Positions 1 through 9,496 of a stretch of 34,916 bases of DNA are shown piece after piece. The position numbers were made by a program, and so were the translations under genes. Below the pieces are notes generated by a model, which was not told where the DNA came from, searched no databases, and worked only from the letters and a program-made list of their open reading frames with translations. Origin of the DNA: Arsenophonus nasoniae DSM 15247 (GTDB lineage: Bacteria > Pseudomonadota > Gammaproteobacteria > Enterobacterales > Enterobacteriaceae); the NCBI RefSeq assembly GCF_000429565.1, contig NZ_AUCC01000035.1:1-34916 (forward strand), read 5' to 3'. Within the stretch, counting starts at the first letter, position 1, and every line of letters begins with the position of its first letter.

Positions 1-188
1 AAGAAGCGTGAATGAGAGCATTCAGGTGAAGAACAGCAATAACGGCGAACGCCCATAGCGCAGGTGCTGCAGGCGAGCATCTTTTCGACAGAGAGTAGTT
101 GCCATTCATCTACGTGATTATTTTCGATGAAAAGGTTCCATCCGTCATCGTATTGAAATAGCAGTTTTGCAGGTCTGGGGATGTACAT
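1..188 (-). CDS. IS91-family transposase, N-terminal fragment (runs off the window)
   Basis: On the minus strand an ATG at 186-188 opens a frame starting MYIPRPAKLLFQYDDGW that stays open to the window edge, giving about 62 residues. The same N-terminus occurs in the right-hand copy, where the Cys-rich zinc-binding module of IS91-type rolling-circle transposases is visible further on. The two copies differ here by one Tyr-to-His change and one silent change. The catalytic HUH/tyrosine region is outside the window, so activity cannot be judged. The gene starts 83 bases inside the IS end. Confidence 0.8.
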   Translation of the reverse strand, partial: MYIPRPAKLLFQYDDGWNLFIENNHVDEWQLLSVEKMLACSTCAMGVRRYCCSSPECSHSRF

Positions 189-271
189 AGAGCAGAGTAT
201 AAAAGACGAGAAGGGAATTGCCTAGAAATAGAGCGCCTTTGCCGCGATGCTCACGCCAAAGGCGTGCTTAT
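1..271 (-). mobile_element. IS91-family element, partial left-hand copy (transposase 5' end and outer IS end)
   Basis: This stretch is the reverse complement of 34599-34869 with only two base differences that I could find (near 111-117), so the window is bracketed by two inverted copies of one element. The IS boundary is placed at 271 because similarity between the copies stops right after the next tetranucleotide, GTTC (272-275), which reads GAAC on the other strand and is one of the reported IS91 target tetranucleotides. Just inside the end is a small hairpin, CACGCC-TTT-GGCGTG on the minus strand. The element continues beyond the window edge. Confidence 0.85.
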
Positions 272-1931
272 GTTCATAAATAAAGGTTTCTCCATTAAGT
301 GATTGACGTTGCCCGCCATTAAAAACTTTATGTAAAATAATCTTATAGTGATTAAAATTAGCGGGGATATCTGTTACGGTAACAATATATCCTGTACTCG
401 ATTGCTGATAGTTGGCATCGTCGTATTTTAATTGGTCATTTTTATTTGGCCAATTTGGGCCATTTGGCACCGGCTTACCATTATATAGCACTTTATTTCT
501 ATTACGTGGTGGTACAATATTGCTGCCATACCAACGCTCACTATCGAGTAGGTTAGCAGGGATCGCGGTATCAATATAATATTGTGATTGCAGTTTGACG
601 CCTGTGGGTAGTTTTGTTTGACCACTTTCGCCAACAATAGTGGGATCGGCTGTATAATTGGCAATAAGTATGTTTATTTGATTGTTGGCATTAATTGCGC
701 CAGTTGTCGTTATGCCAGTTTTAGAAGTATCTGTTAATTTAATAATCGATGAATCACGATGGGATGCAAATTGATTATATAACCAAAATGCTTGGGCGGC
801 ATAGCTAGCGTAACTGTTGCTATTAAATAAACCAAATTCTGCGCCATCAGCTCGATATAGATAGGCTTTATCTACGCCAGCTTGTTCTGCGTGAATCAAA
901 AAAGAGAGTAAATAGGCAGCAGCAACATGACTTTGGTTCTTAGTATTGTTAATTTTACTGGCATAAGCGGTTAATGCCCATTCAGTGATATAGCATTTTA
1001 CCTGCTGAAAGCCATGTTTATCGAGTCTACTACGCACATAATCTTGGATTTCATAAATATTTTTCGGGTTGGCAGTATGAATTGCGTAATAATGATATGA
1101 GTAAAAATCAAAAGGAACATGTTTGTTTTTTATATAGGCAATAAAGTTATCGACAAAATTTTCATTTTTAAAAACAAAAGTAGTTCCACAACTACCAATT
1201 TTTACCCAAGGTGCGGTTGCTCGAATTGTATTGGCAACGGCACGATAAAAATCATAAAACTCGACAACTGCGAGCTGATTATCTTCGGGAGTTGTCCAGA
1301 AGAAACCAAGATCGGGTTCATTCCAAATTTCGTATTCAGAAATCGGATAAGCAAGACCTATCAAATGATAATTAATACTATATCTTTCTACTAATTTTTT
1401 TACTAATTGACAATATTTTTCAATATTGGTTGGTTTATGTTTCCCGCCATTAAGCATTCTGCCTATTCTAAATAATATATTCGGTTTTTGTTTACCTTGA
1501 TAATATTTATTTGATAAAGAGTTTTTAAGATAGGCATCGGTTGGTTGCCAATTGAATTGTGGCTCTTCTTTAGCAGAAAAATATTGTGGAGCATTTAAGC
1601 AAATAGTTCTTCGATTAAAAAAATCATCAGCATAATGGTTTATTTGTTCTTTAACATCACTAGGGGCATTGTTTGTTATCTGATCCAGGTAATTCGTAGC
1701 GGTTGTATCAAAGTAACTATCAATATAGCATACGCCATACCAATCATGAGTACGAAGATCAACAATTCCCATTTCAGCAAATTGTTGTTCTAGATTTGGT
1801 AAGCCAGGCGCTAAAGAAATAGGTGTACCATTAGCTTGATTTAGAAAAATTGATTTGCCAATTGCTCTTTTTTCAACACCATGTGAATTTTTAGTTGTTG
1901 GAATGGCAGAATAGATAATATTTACTGGCAT
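222..1931 (-). CDS. GH39-like glycoside hydrolase, 3' end replaced by IS sequence
   Basis: A 569-residue protein with hallmarks of a clan GH-A retaining glycosidase, closest in feel to family GH39 (beta-xylosidase / alpha-L-iduronidase type). EIWNEPD holds the likely acid/base Glu205 and CYITEWAL the likely nucleophile Glu317; FDFYSYHYY (about 275-282) is a typical barrel strand between them. I see no signal peptide, so it is either cytoplasmic or exported another way. The ATG at 1929-1931 has AGGA 8 bases upstream. The substrate cannot be told from sequence. The last 17 residues, EHKHAFGVSIAAKALYF, and the stop come from the IS end beginning at the GAAC junction (272-275), so the native C-terminus is lost. 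The catalytic region is complete, so the enzyme could still work. A GH5/GH30-like assignment is the alternative. Confidence 0.75.
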   Translation of the reverse strand: MPVNIIYSAIPTTKNSHGVEKRAIGKSIFLNQANGTPISLAPGLPNLEQQFAEMGIVDLRTHDWYGVCYIDSYFDTTATNYLDQITNNAPSDVKEQINHYADDFFNRRTICLNAPQYFSAKEEPQFNWQPTDAYLKNSLSNKYYQGKQKPNILFRIGRMLNGGKHKPTNIEKYCQLVKKLVERYSINYHLIGLAYPISEYEIWNEPDLGFFWTTPEDNQLAVVEFYDFYRAVANTIRATAPWVKIGSCGTTFVFKNENFVDNFIAYIKNKHVPFDFYSYHYYAIHTANPKNIYEIQDYVRSRLDKHGFQQVKCYITEWALTAYASKINNTKNQSHVAAAYLLSFLIHAEQAGVDKAYLYRADGAEFGLFNSNSYASYAAQAFWLYNQFASHRDSSIIKLTDTSKTGITTTGAINANNQINILIANYTADPTIVGESGQTKLPTGVKLQSQYYIDTAIPANLLDSERWYGSNIVPPRNRNKVLYNGKPVPNGPNWPNKNDQLKYDDANYQQSSTGYIVTVTDIPANFNHYKIILHKVFNGGQRQSLNGETFIYEHKHAFGVSIAAKALYF

Positions 1932-2485
1932 ATTTATTATCCTTTTTAATTATATATTTAATTGTTATTAAAAATTTATATTCATTATTAAATAAACAAC
2001 TTAATCATTTGTAATGTAACTCATCTGTTTATAACATTAAATTATTTTTTGTTTTATTTTGTATAGTGTTTTTTTAGCTAATATGTTATTGAAATAACAA
2101 CTTATCAAAATATCAATTGGTTATAGTAAAATTAATTGAATAATAGCGTAGTTGTTTTTTTATATTTTTTGAAACAGGATGATTATAATAACATCATCAT
2201 GATTTTTATTTTTTAGCAAATTTAATAACGATTAATGTAGATAATAGTTATTAATTGATAAAAAACTAAGATGAATTGAGCATTACTGATTCCTAATTCA
2301 CAATATTAAATACTATAATTAATCAGTGGATATTGATTTAACTTATTAATTTTAATTAGTTATATAAATTATTATTCTAATTTAATTAATAAAGAAACAA
2401 CCTGCATAAATGTTAGTATGCCATTGTGGCAGAAAGTATTTTTTGAGGCATAATAGGGTGCAATTAATTTACTAGGAGTGCTGTT
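1932..2485. other. AT-rich intergenic region between divergent genes
   Basis: About 550 bases between the minus-strand hydrolase and plus-strand xerD. It is very AT-rich and must hold both promoters. I see no RNA gene, no strong hairpin and no convincing open frame. A CATAAT hexamer at 2449-2454 shortly before xerD could be a -10 element, but no well-spaced -35 partner stands out. Confidence 0.5.
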
Positions 2486-3397
2486 GTGTCAACTGAAAAA
2501 AATAGAGACAGTCATCCGTTGATAGAACAATTTCTCGATACTATTTGGCTTGAGCATGATTTAGCGGCTAATACACTTTCTTCTTATCGTACTGATTTAC
2601 AAACATTAGTTGGTTGGTTGTCACGCCAAGGTTATGATCTGCTTACGGTTGGCGTCATGGATTTACAATCTTTTTTGGCAGAACGCGTAGAGGGCGGTTA
2701 TAAAGCAACGAGTTCTGCTCGTTTACTTAGTGCCATGCGGCGCTTATTCCAGTATTTCTATCGTGAAAAATTACGCACCGATGATCCAACGGCACAATTG
2801 TCGGCACCTAAGTTGCCAAAACGGCTACCTAAAGATCTTAATGAGAAACAAGTTGAAGATTTACTGCATGCGCCTACTACGCAGGATCCGATTGAATTAA
2901 GAGATAAAACAATGCTTGAGGTGTTGTATGCTTGTGGGTTGCGTGTTTCTGAACTGGTTGGGCTAACATTAACAGATATTAGTTTGCGTCAGGGTGTTAT
3001 TCGGGTAGTGGGAAAAGGTAATAAAGAACGGTTGGTACCCTTGGGTGAAGAGGCTATTTATTGGTTGGAAACTTATTTAACGGAGAGCCGTCCAATCTTA
3101 CTTAATGGATTGACCAATGATGTGTTATTTCCGAGTAAAAGAGGTACTCAAATGACGCGTCAGACTTTTTGGCATCGAATTAAATATTATGCAGCAATTG
3201 CTGGAATTGATAGTGCAAAACTTTCTCCTCACGTATTAAGACATGCATTTGCAACCCATTTGCTAAATCATGGCGCCGATCTACGGGTAGTACAAATGTT
3301 GCTTGGACATAGTGATCTTTCTACCACACAGATCTATACCCATGTTGCTACAGAGCGGTTAAGGCAATTGCATCAACAACATCATCCTCGAGGTTGA
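2486..3397 (+). CDS. xerD: Tyrosine recombinase XerD
   Basis: XerD with XerC resolves chromosome dimers at dif, under FtsK control. The 303-residue protein is collinear with E. coli XerD (298 residues) with a slightly longer N-terminus. All six active-site residues are present: Arg153 (GLRVSEL), Lys177 (GKGNKER), His249 and Arg252 (LSPHVLRHAFATH), His275 (LGHSDL) and the nucleophile Tyr284 (IYTH). The N-terminal SAM-like core-binding domain covers roughly residues 10-105. The start is GTG at 2486, chosen because AGGAG (2474-2478) lies 7 bases upstream. It is first in the order xerD-dsbC-recJ-prfB-lysS, the same as in E. coli, with dsbC starting 22 bases after its stop. Nothing suggests loss of function. 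Confidence 0.97.
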   Translation: MSTEKNRDSHPLIEQFLDTIWLEHDLAANTLSSYRTDLQTLVGWLSRQGYDLLTVGVMDLQSFLAERVEGGYKATSSARLLSAMRRLFQYFYREKLRTDDPTAQLSAPKLPKRLPKDLNEKQVEDLLHAPTTQDPIELRDKTMLEVLYACGLRVSELVGLTLTDISLRQGVIRVVGKGNKERLVPLGEEAIYWLETYLTESRPILLNGLTNDVLFPSKRGTQMTRQTFWHRIKYYAAIAGIDSAKLSPHVLRHAFATHLLNHGADLRVVQMLLGHSDLSTTQIYTHVATERLRQLHQQHHPRG

Positions 3398-3419
3398 TTG
3401 AGGTTCAAGGAAATTTTAA

Positions 3420-4139
3420 ATGAAAAAAAATATTGTATGGTTAATTAGTCTGCTGGTCGCAGTGTCACATTCTGTTTTGGCTGATGATGTGGCTATTAAA
3501 AGAACATTGAATAAAATGGGCATAGAAACTGAGAATATCCATCCGTCACCTATTGTTGGTCTGAGTACAGTGATCACTAACCAAGGGTTGGTTTATGTCA
3601 CCGAAGACGGTAAGTATTTATTAGAAGGACCTATTTATGATTTAAGTGGACAAATGCCGGTTAATGTCACAAATCAGATCTTGGCAAAAAAAATAGAAGC
3701 GATGAGTGACCAAATGATCATATTTAAGGCACCAGAGGAAAAATATGCTATTACCGTGTTTACCGATGTTACCTGTGGTTATTGCAAGAAATTTCATCAA
3801 GATATAGCAGAATATAATAAAAAGGGTATCACAGTACGTTATTTGGCATTCCCTCGCAATGGTCTTCACCATGAGTCAGCTAAAACAATGACATCTATCT
3901 GGTGTAGCGCTGATCGACAAAAAGCATTAACAGACGCTTTTAAAGGTGAAACGATTTCTCCAATTGAAAAATGCCAAACGGTTGATATTGCTGCTCAATT
4001 TAATATCGGTCATATGCTTGGTATCAATGGAACACCCGCTTTGGTATTGGAAGATGGCACAGTAATACCGGGTTATATGACAGCCGATGATTTAGTTAAA
4101 GGGTTAGAAAAACTTAAGAAAAAAATAATAATGAGTTAA
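3420..4139 (+). CDS. dsbC: Periplasmic thiol:disulfide interchange protein DsbC
   Basis: DsbC is a dimeric periplasmic disulfide isomerase that reshuffles wrong disulfides and is kept reduced by DsbD. The 239-residue protein has a Sec signal peptide ending in SVLA|DD (about residue 21), an N-terminal dimerisation domain, then a thioredoxin-fold domain with active site C119-G-Y-C122, the structural pair Cys162/Cys185, and the cis-proline loop GTP (Pro206). Length and layout match the E. coli protein (236 residues). AAGGA upstream of the ATG serves as ribosome binding site. It sits 22 bases after xerD and 8 bases before recJ, so the three genes are very probably cotranscribed. Confidence 0.96.
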   Translation: MKKNIVWLISLLVAVSHSVLADDVAIKRTLNKMGIETENIHPSPIVGLSTVITNQGLVYVTEDGKYLLEGPIYDLSGQMPVNVTNQILAKKIEAMSDQMIIFKAPEEKYAITVFTDVTCGYCKKFHQDIAEYNKKGITVRYLAFPRNGLHHESAKTMTSIWCSADRQKALTDAFKGETISPIEKCQTVDIAAQFNIGHMLGINGTPALVLEDGTVIPGYMTADDLVKGLEKLKKKIIMS

Positions 4140-4147
4140 CAATAAAT

Positions 4148-5878
4148 ATGAAAATACAGCTTCGTCGCCGACCAAAAGCAGATGATAGCCACCTCCCTAC
4201 TCATTTGTCTCCGATATTACGCCGTTTGTATGCCATGAGAGGTGTGTTGTCAGAAAATGAGTTAGAAACAGGAGCTAAAGGATTACTTAATTACCAATCA
4301 CTTAATGGTATTGAAACTGCGGTTCAATTGTTAATCACTGCCCTGAATGAACATTGGCAGATTATTGTGGTCGGTGATTTCGATGCCGATGGTGCAACGA
4401 GTACCGCATTGACACTGCGAGCGCTGAGCGCGATGGGATATCGTCATTTTGATTATTTGGTTCCTAACCGATTTGAAGATGGTTATGGGCTTAGCCCGCA
4501 GGTTGTTGATGAAGTTATTAAAAGAAAAGCGCAACTTATTATTACTGTTGATAATGGCATATCCTCCCATGAAGGCGTTGCTGTTGCGCATCGACATGGT
4601 ATAAAAGTGATTATTACCGACCACCATTTGCCAGGAGAAAACTTGCCTTGCGCAGAAGCAATTATTAATCCTAATTTAGCTGATTGTCACTTTCCATCAA
4701 AAGCATTAGCGGGTGTTGGTGTCAGTTTTTATTTGATGTCAGCCTTACGCGCCGCGTTGCGTCAGACGGGTTGGTTTGAGCAACAGTCGCGTAAGATGCC
4801 TAATCTGGCTGAATTATTAGATTTGGTGGCATTAGGGACGGTGGCAGATGTTGTTCCCTTGGATAGTAATAATCGTATTTTAGTCTATCAAGGTTTAAAT
4901 CGTATTCGGGCAGGTCGCAGCTGTGTTGGGATCAAAGCTTTGATTGAAGTTTCCAAGCGTGATGTTAGTCGTCTGGTTGCTAATGATTTAGGTTTCTCAA
5001 TTGGGCCACGGCTAAATGCTGCAGGAAGATTAGATGATATGTCAATTGGTGTGGAGCTGCTATTGACTGATGATATCGTTCACGCCAGAAAATTGGCTAA
5101 TGAATTAGACAGCTTAAATCGTACCCGGCGCGAAATTGAACAAGATATGCAGCAAGAGGCTTGGCATATTTTTTCACAAATAGAAAAAAAACGTCATCAA
5201 ATACCTAATGGTCTAGCACTCTATCATCCAGAATGGCATCAGGGAGTAGTAGGAATATTGGCTTCTCGCATCAAAGAACGTTTTCATCGTCCGGTTATCG
5301 CCTTTGCGCCAGCAGGCGAAGGGATTTTAAAGGGTTCAGGGCGTTCCATTAATGGTTTACATTTACGAGATGCACTTGAGCGCTTAGATACGCTTAATCC
5401 GGGATTAATTTTAAAGTTTGGTGGCCATGCTATGGCAGCAGGATTAACGTTGGAGGAACAAAAATTTACTCAGTTTCAAGAGAACTTTTCTAATCTAATG
5501 GCAGAACTGCTGGATAACGATATGCTTGAAGGGGTTATTTGGAGTGATGGTGAGCTTAATAATGAAGAGTTGTCGCTGGATATTGCTGAACTAATTAGAA
5601 ATGGCGGACCATGGGGACAGGCTTTTCCCGAGCCTATCTTTGATGGCAAATTTAGGTTACTGCAACAACGTCTTGTTGGTGATTGTCATCTAAAAGTGAT
5701 GTTAGAACCACTGGCTGGTGGCCCGATGATAGATGGCATCGCCTTTAATATTGATACTGCTTATTGGCCTGACAATAGTATTAAAATGGTTCAATTAGCT
5801 TATAAACTTGATGTCAATGAGTATCGCGGTAATCGTAACATCCAGTTACTCATTCAGCATTTGTGGCCTTGTGAATAG
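4148..5878 (+). CDS. recJ: Single-stranded-DNA-specific 5'-3' exonuclease RecJ
   Basis: RecJ degrades single-stranded DNA 5' to 3' in RecF-pathway recombination, mismatch repair and base excision repair. The 576 residues match the usual length of about 577. DHH-family metal-binding motifs are intact: GDFDADGATS (Asp77, Asp79, Asp81), TVDNGISS (Asp135), TDHH (158-160) and ALGTVADVVPL. The C-terminal DHHA1 part carries GRSINGLHLRDAL and KFGGHAMAAGL. The start ATG at 4148 is 8 bases after the dsbC stop; no strong Shine-Dalgarno is visible, which suggests translational coupling to dsbC. Confidence 0.97.
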   Translation: MKIQLRRRPKADDSHLPTHLSPILRRLYAMRGVLSENELETGAKGLLNYQSLNGIETAVQLLITALNEHWQIIVVGDFDADGATSTALTLRALSAMGYRHFDYLVPNRFEDGYGLSPQVVDEVIKRKAQLIITVDNGISSHEGVAVAHRHGIKVIITDHHLPGENLPCAEAIINPNLADCHFPSKALAGVGVSFYLMSALRAALRQTGWFEQQSRKMPNLAELLDLVALGTVADVVPLDSNNRILVYQGLNRIRAGRSCVGIKALIEVSKRDVSRLVANDLGFSIGPRLNAAGRLDDMSIGVELLLTDDIVHARKLANELDSLNRTRREIEQDMQQEAWHIFSQIEKKRHQIPNGLALYHPEWHQGVVGILASRIKERFHRPVIAFAPAGEGILKGSGRSINGLHLRDALERLDTLNPGLILKFGGHAMAAGLTLEEQKFTQFQENFSNLMAELLDNDMLEGVIWSDGELNNEELSLDIAELIRNGGPWGQAFPEPIFDGKFRLLQQRLVGDCHLKVMLEPLAGGPMIDGIAFNIDTAYWPDNSIKMVQLAYKLDVNEYRGNRNIQLLIQHLWPCE

Positions 5879-6157
5879 TATTTAACTTATTCTAACCATT
5901 ATTTTTCACTGAAAGTGGTAGGTATGCCTTACTTATAGCCAACATTTTTCTATCACTTACTTGCTAATATTTGGATTTAAAGCATGATTCTCATAGAGGC
6001 ATTTACTGACTAAAAGCGGCTAATTGATTGGTAAAAAGGGATTATTATCGAGCATATTGACTGAAAAACTATAATCCAGCAATCAGATCCGCTACAATAG
6101 GCGGTTTATATTTTTATGACTTTTTTAATGAAAATAACATAAATAAGATACAAGGTT

Positions 6158-7256
6158 ATGTTTGAAATTAATCCAATAAAAAATCAAATTCAGGATCTGT
6201 CTGAGCGGACGAAGATCTTGAGGGGGTATCTTTGACTATGATGCCAAGAAAGAGCGTTTGGAAGAAGTAAACGCCGAACTTGAGCAGCCTGATGTATGGA
6301 ATGAACCCGAGCGAGCCCAAGCGTTGGGTAAGGAACGTTCTTCTCTTGAAGCAATAGTCGAAACTATTGATGCGTTAATACAAGGTTTAGATGATGTATC
6401 TGGTTTGCTCGATCTGGCAATTGAAGCCGATGATGAAGACACTTTTCATGAGGCGGTAGCAGAGTTAGCGCAGTTAGAAGGAAAACTGGGTCAATTGGAA
6501 TTTCGTCGTATGTTTTCAGGCCAGTATGACAGTGCTAATTGTTATCTTGATTTACAGGCAGGTTCAGGGGGAACGGAGGCGCAAGATTGGGCTAGCATGT
6601 TAATGCGTATGTATCTGCGTTGGGCTGAGTCAAAAGGTTTTAAAACAGAGATTATTGAAGCGTCAGATGGTGATGTTGCTGGCTTAAAATCTGCCACGAT
6701 AAAAATTATTGGTGAATATGCTTATGGTTGGTTACGTACTGAAACGGGTGTTCATCGATTAGTGCGTAAAAGCCCTTTTGATTCAGGCGGTCGTCGCCAT
6801 ACCTCTTTTAGCTCAGCTTTTATTTATCCTGAAGTGGATGATGATATTGATATTGAAATCAATCCGGCAGATTTGCGTATTGATGTTTATCGAGCATCAG
6901 GGGCTGGTGGTCAACATGTTAATAAAACAGAATCAGCGGTACGTATAACCCATATTCCAACTGGCATTGTGACTCAATGTCAGAATGACCGTTCACAACA
7001 TAAAAATAAAGATCAGGCTTTTAAGCAACTTAAAGCAAAATTATATGAGCTAGAGATGCAAAAGAAAAATGCCGATAAACAAGCATTAGAAGAAAATAAA
7101 TCTGATATTGGCTGGGGTAGCCAAATTCGTTCTTATGTGCTGGATGATTCTCGAATTAAAGATCTACGTACAGGGGTTGAAAATCGCAACACCCAAGCGG
7201 TACTGGATGGTGATCTGGACAAATTCATTGAAGCAAGCTTAAAAGCTGGCCTATGA
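6158..7256 (+). CDS. prfB: Peptide chain release factor 2, with programmed +1 frameshift
   Basis: RF2 ends translation at UGA and UAA. The ATG at 6158 opens a 25-codon frame ending ...LRGYL, then an in-frame TGA at 6233-6235; a +1 slip on CTT continues with GAC at 6234 through to 7256. Joined, this gives 365 residues, exactly the E. coli RF2 length. The slip signal is classical: AGGGGG (6221-6226) as internal Shine-Dalgarno, then CTT-TGA-C. The stop-reading tripeptide SPF is at 205-207 and the peptidyl-hydrolysis motif GGQ at 250-252. Residue 246 is Ala, as in most bacteria, not the Thr of E. coli K-12. An annotation starting at 6258 would lose the first 33 residues. It lies just upstream of lysS, in the usual operon. 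Confidence 0.97.
6221..6236 (+). promoter_or_regulatory. prfB +1 frameshift signal (autoregulation)
   Basis: An internal Shine-Dalgarno AGGGGG (6221-6226) is followed three bases later by the slippery codon CTT (6230-6232), stop TGA (6233-6235) and a C. When RF2 is scarce the ribosome pauses at the UGA and shifts +1, making full-length RF2; when plentiful, translation stops after 25 codons. The signal matches the well-known bacterial arrangement. Confidence 0.96.
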
Positions 7257-7265
7257 GGAAAAAAG

Positions 7266-8780
7266 ATGTCTCAACAACAACAGGGTACTGAGCAGTCCCT
7301 TGATTTAAATAATGAATTAAAAACTCGTCGAGAAAAACTGGCGGGATTGCGAGGTAATGGCATTGCTTTTCCTAATGATTTCCGCCGCGAGTATTTATCT
7401 AGTGATTTACATGGTAAGTATGCGGATCAGGAGGCGGAGCAGCTTATTGATCTGGATATTGATGTCTCTGTTGCCGGGCGAATGATCACACGCCGTATCA
7501 TGGGTAAAGCCTCTTTTGCTACCTTACAAGATATGGGCGGTCGTATTCAGATTTATATTTCTCGTGATGATTTACCGGAAGGGATTTATAACGAACAGTT
7601 TAAGAAATGGGATCTGGGCGATATCCTCGGTGTTAAAGGTAAATTATTTAAGACCAAAACCGGTGAGTTAACCATTCATGGTTATGAAGTTTATTTGTTA
7701 ACCAAAGCATTGCGTCCTTTGCCGGATAAATTCCATGGACTGGCAGATCAAGAAACGCGTTATCGCCAACGTTATCTCGATCTTATTGCCAATGATCGTT
7801 CACGGCAAACTTTTATTACGCGTTCACGTGTGCTGTCTGCCTTACGTAACTTCATGGTTAGTAAAGATTTCATGGAAGTTGAAACACCCATGATGCAGGT
7901 TATACCAGGTGGTGCAGCAGCTCGTCCATTTATTACTCATCATAATGCGTTAGATATTGATATGTATCTGCGTATTGCGCCAGAACTTTATTTGAAACGT
8001 TTAGTTGTAGGTGGATTTGAGCGAGTTTTTGAAATTAATCGTAATTTTCGTAATGAAGGTATTTCACCGCGGCATAATCCAGAGTTTACCATGATGGAAC
8101 TTTATATGGCCTATGCTGATTATAAAGATCTTATTGTGTTAACTGAAGAGTTATTCCGAACGGTAACACAAGAAGTATTAGGCACAACTCAGGTAAAATA
8201 TGGTGAGCATTTATTTGATTTCGGGCAGCCTTTTAGCAAAATGACCATGAAAGAAGCGATAGTTAAATATCGTGCTGAAACGGTTCTGGCTGATTTAGAT
8301 GATATGACTAAAGCGACAGCGATCGCAAAATCACTGAATATTGAGCCAGAAAAAGGTTGGGGATTAGGTCGCTTACAATGTGAGATTTTTGAGGCAGTGG
8401 CGGAAAGCCATTTGATCCAACCGACATTTATTACTGAATACCCAGCAGAAGTTTCTCCGTTGGCTCGTCGGAATGATAATAATCCATTTATTACCGATCG
8501 ATTTGAATTCTTCATTGGTGGTCGTGAAATTGGTAATGGTTTTTCTGAGCTTAATGATGCAGAAGATCAAGCTGAGCGCTTCGCACAGCAGGTTCGTCAG
8601 AAAGATGAAGGTGATGATGAAGCCATGTTTTATGATGAGGATTATATCACTGCACTGGAGCATGGATTGCCACCAACGGCCGGTTTAGGTATTGGTATTG
8701 ATCGGATGATCATGTTATTAACCGATAGCCATACAATTCGTGATGTTATTCTGTTTCCAGCCTTGCGGCCTGGTAAATAG
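7266..8780 (+). CDS. lysS: Lysyl-tRNA synthetase, class II
   Basis: Charges tRNA-Lys with lysine in the cytoplasm. The 504 residues are one fewer than E. coli LysS. An N-terminal anticodon-binding OB-fold (about 65-150) precedes the class II catalytic core, with motif 2 around [20 protein letters not shown] (261-280) and motif 3 in [13 protein letters not shown] (about 473-485), ending in the typical FPALRP tail. Shine-Dalgarno GAGGAA (7255-7260) overlaps the prfB stop codon, and only 9 bases separate the genes, so lysS is translated from the prfB transcript. A strong hairpin 21 bases after the stop ends the operon. Confidence 0.97.
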   Translation: MSQQQQGTEQSLDLNNELKTRREKLAGLRGNGIAFPNDFRREYLSSDLHGKYADQEAEQLIDLDIDVSVAGRMITRRIMGKASFATLQDMGGRIQIYISRDDLPEGIYNEQFKKWDLGDILGVKGKLFKTKTGELTIHGYEVYLLTKALRPLPDKFHGLADQETRYRQRYLDLIANDRSRQTFITRSRVLSALRNFMVSKDFMEVETPMMQVIPGGAAARPFITHHNALDIDMYLRIAPELYLKRLVVGGFERVFEINRNFRNEGISPRHNPEFTMMELYMAYADYKDLIVLTEELFRTVTQEVLGTTQVKYGEHLFDFGQPFSKMTMKEAIVKYRAETVLADLDDMTKATAIAKSLNIEPEKGWGLGRLQCEIFEAVAESHLIQPTFITEYPAEVSPLARRNDNNPFITDRFEFFIGGREIGNGFSELNDAEDQAERFAQQVRQKDEGDDEAMFYDEDYITALEHGLPPTAGLGIGIDRMIMLLTDSHTIRDVILFPALRPGK

Positions 8781-8800
8781 CTTATCAAATTGCATAAAAA

Positions 8801-8822
8801 ATGCCTGGCTAAAGCCAGGCAT
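8801..8822. terminator. Bidirectional rho-independent terminator between lysS and queH
   Basis: A perfect 10-base inverted repeat, ATGCCTGGCT / AGCCAGGCAT, with a two-base centre. On the plus strand a T-rich run (TGCTATTTTT) follows, and on the minus strand TTTTTATGC follows, so it can end both convergent genes. Confidence 0.9.
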
Positions 8823-8842
8823 TGCTATTTTTGTTCGAGCTA

Positions 8843-9496
8843 TTATTTGTCGGCAGTGTAATATTTAACCCCGATGCGGATAATCTCGCGTCCTTGTGAG
8901 CGCCTATGTTTATTAGTATCACGCAGAGAATAGATACAACCGCAATATTCTTGTTGATAAAATTGTTCGCGCTTACTAATTTCCACCATTCGGGCTGAAC
9001 CGCCTTGTTTACGCCAGTTATAGTCCCAATAAGTAAGGCCATCGTAGTGGCTGGCGGCTCGCTTACCGCAGTCATTGATCTGTTGCATATTCTTCCAGCG
9101 GGAAATACCTAATGAACTGGAGATAATGCTAAAACCATGCTCAGCAGCGTAGAGCGCGGTACGCTCAAATCGCATATCAAAACACATAGTGCAACGAATT
9201 CCACGCTCAGGTTCTTGCTCCATTCCTTTAGCGCGGCTAAACCAGTTATCACTATCATAATCAGCATCAACAAACGGTACATTATGTTGCTCAGCGAAAC
9301 GAATATTTTCGTTTTTACGGATCTCATATTCTCGTTGTGGATGAATATTTGGATTATAGAAAAAAATAGTATAATCAATACCTGAAGCACTTAGTGCTTC
9401 CATTACTTCACCTGAGCAGGGAGCGCAACAAGAGTGCAGTAATAATTTATTAGCGCCATTAGGCAGCGTTAGTGTAGGACGGGTAAATTTATCCAT
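8843..9496 (-). CDS. queH: Epoxyqueuosine reductase QueH
   Basis: QueH (the former DUF208 family) performs the last step of queuosine synthesis in tRNA, reducing epoxyqueuosine to queuosine; it is unrelated to the cobalamin-dependent QueG used by E. coli. The 217-residue protein carries the family's cysteines: the adjacent pair Cys23-Cys24 followed by Cys27 in HSCCAPCSG, Cys102 and Cys105 in RCTMCFDMR, and Cys185 and Cys187 in YCGCIYS, which bind the iron-sulfur cluster and iron. Other signature stretches are [20 protein letters not shown] and the tail. The ATG at 9494-9496 is at the conserved start; no strong Shine-Dalgarno is visible. It converges on lysS across a shared terminator. Confidence 0.93.
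   Translation of the reverse strand: MDKFTRPTLTLPNGANKLLLHSCCAPCSGEVMEALSASGIDYTIFFYNPNIHPQREYEIRKNENIRFAEQHNVPFVDADYDSDNWFSRAKGMEQEPERGIRCTMCFDMRFERTALYAAEHGFSIISSSLGISRWKNMQQINDCGKRAASHYDGLTYWDYNWRKQGGSARMVEISKREQFYQQEYCGCIYSLRDTNKHRRSQGREIIRIGVKYYTADK

Noticed and set aside
6057-6098. Promoter for prfB built from TTGACT (6057-6062) with TATAAT (6070-6075) or TACAAT (6093-6098)
   Set aside because: The spacings (7 and 30 bases) do not fit a sigma-70 promoter.
8189-8688. Several open frames in other frames within lysS
   Set aside because: They lie wholly inside a strongly conserved gene and have no family features.
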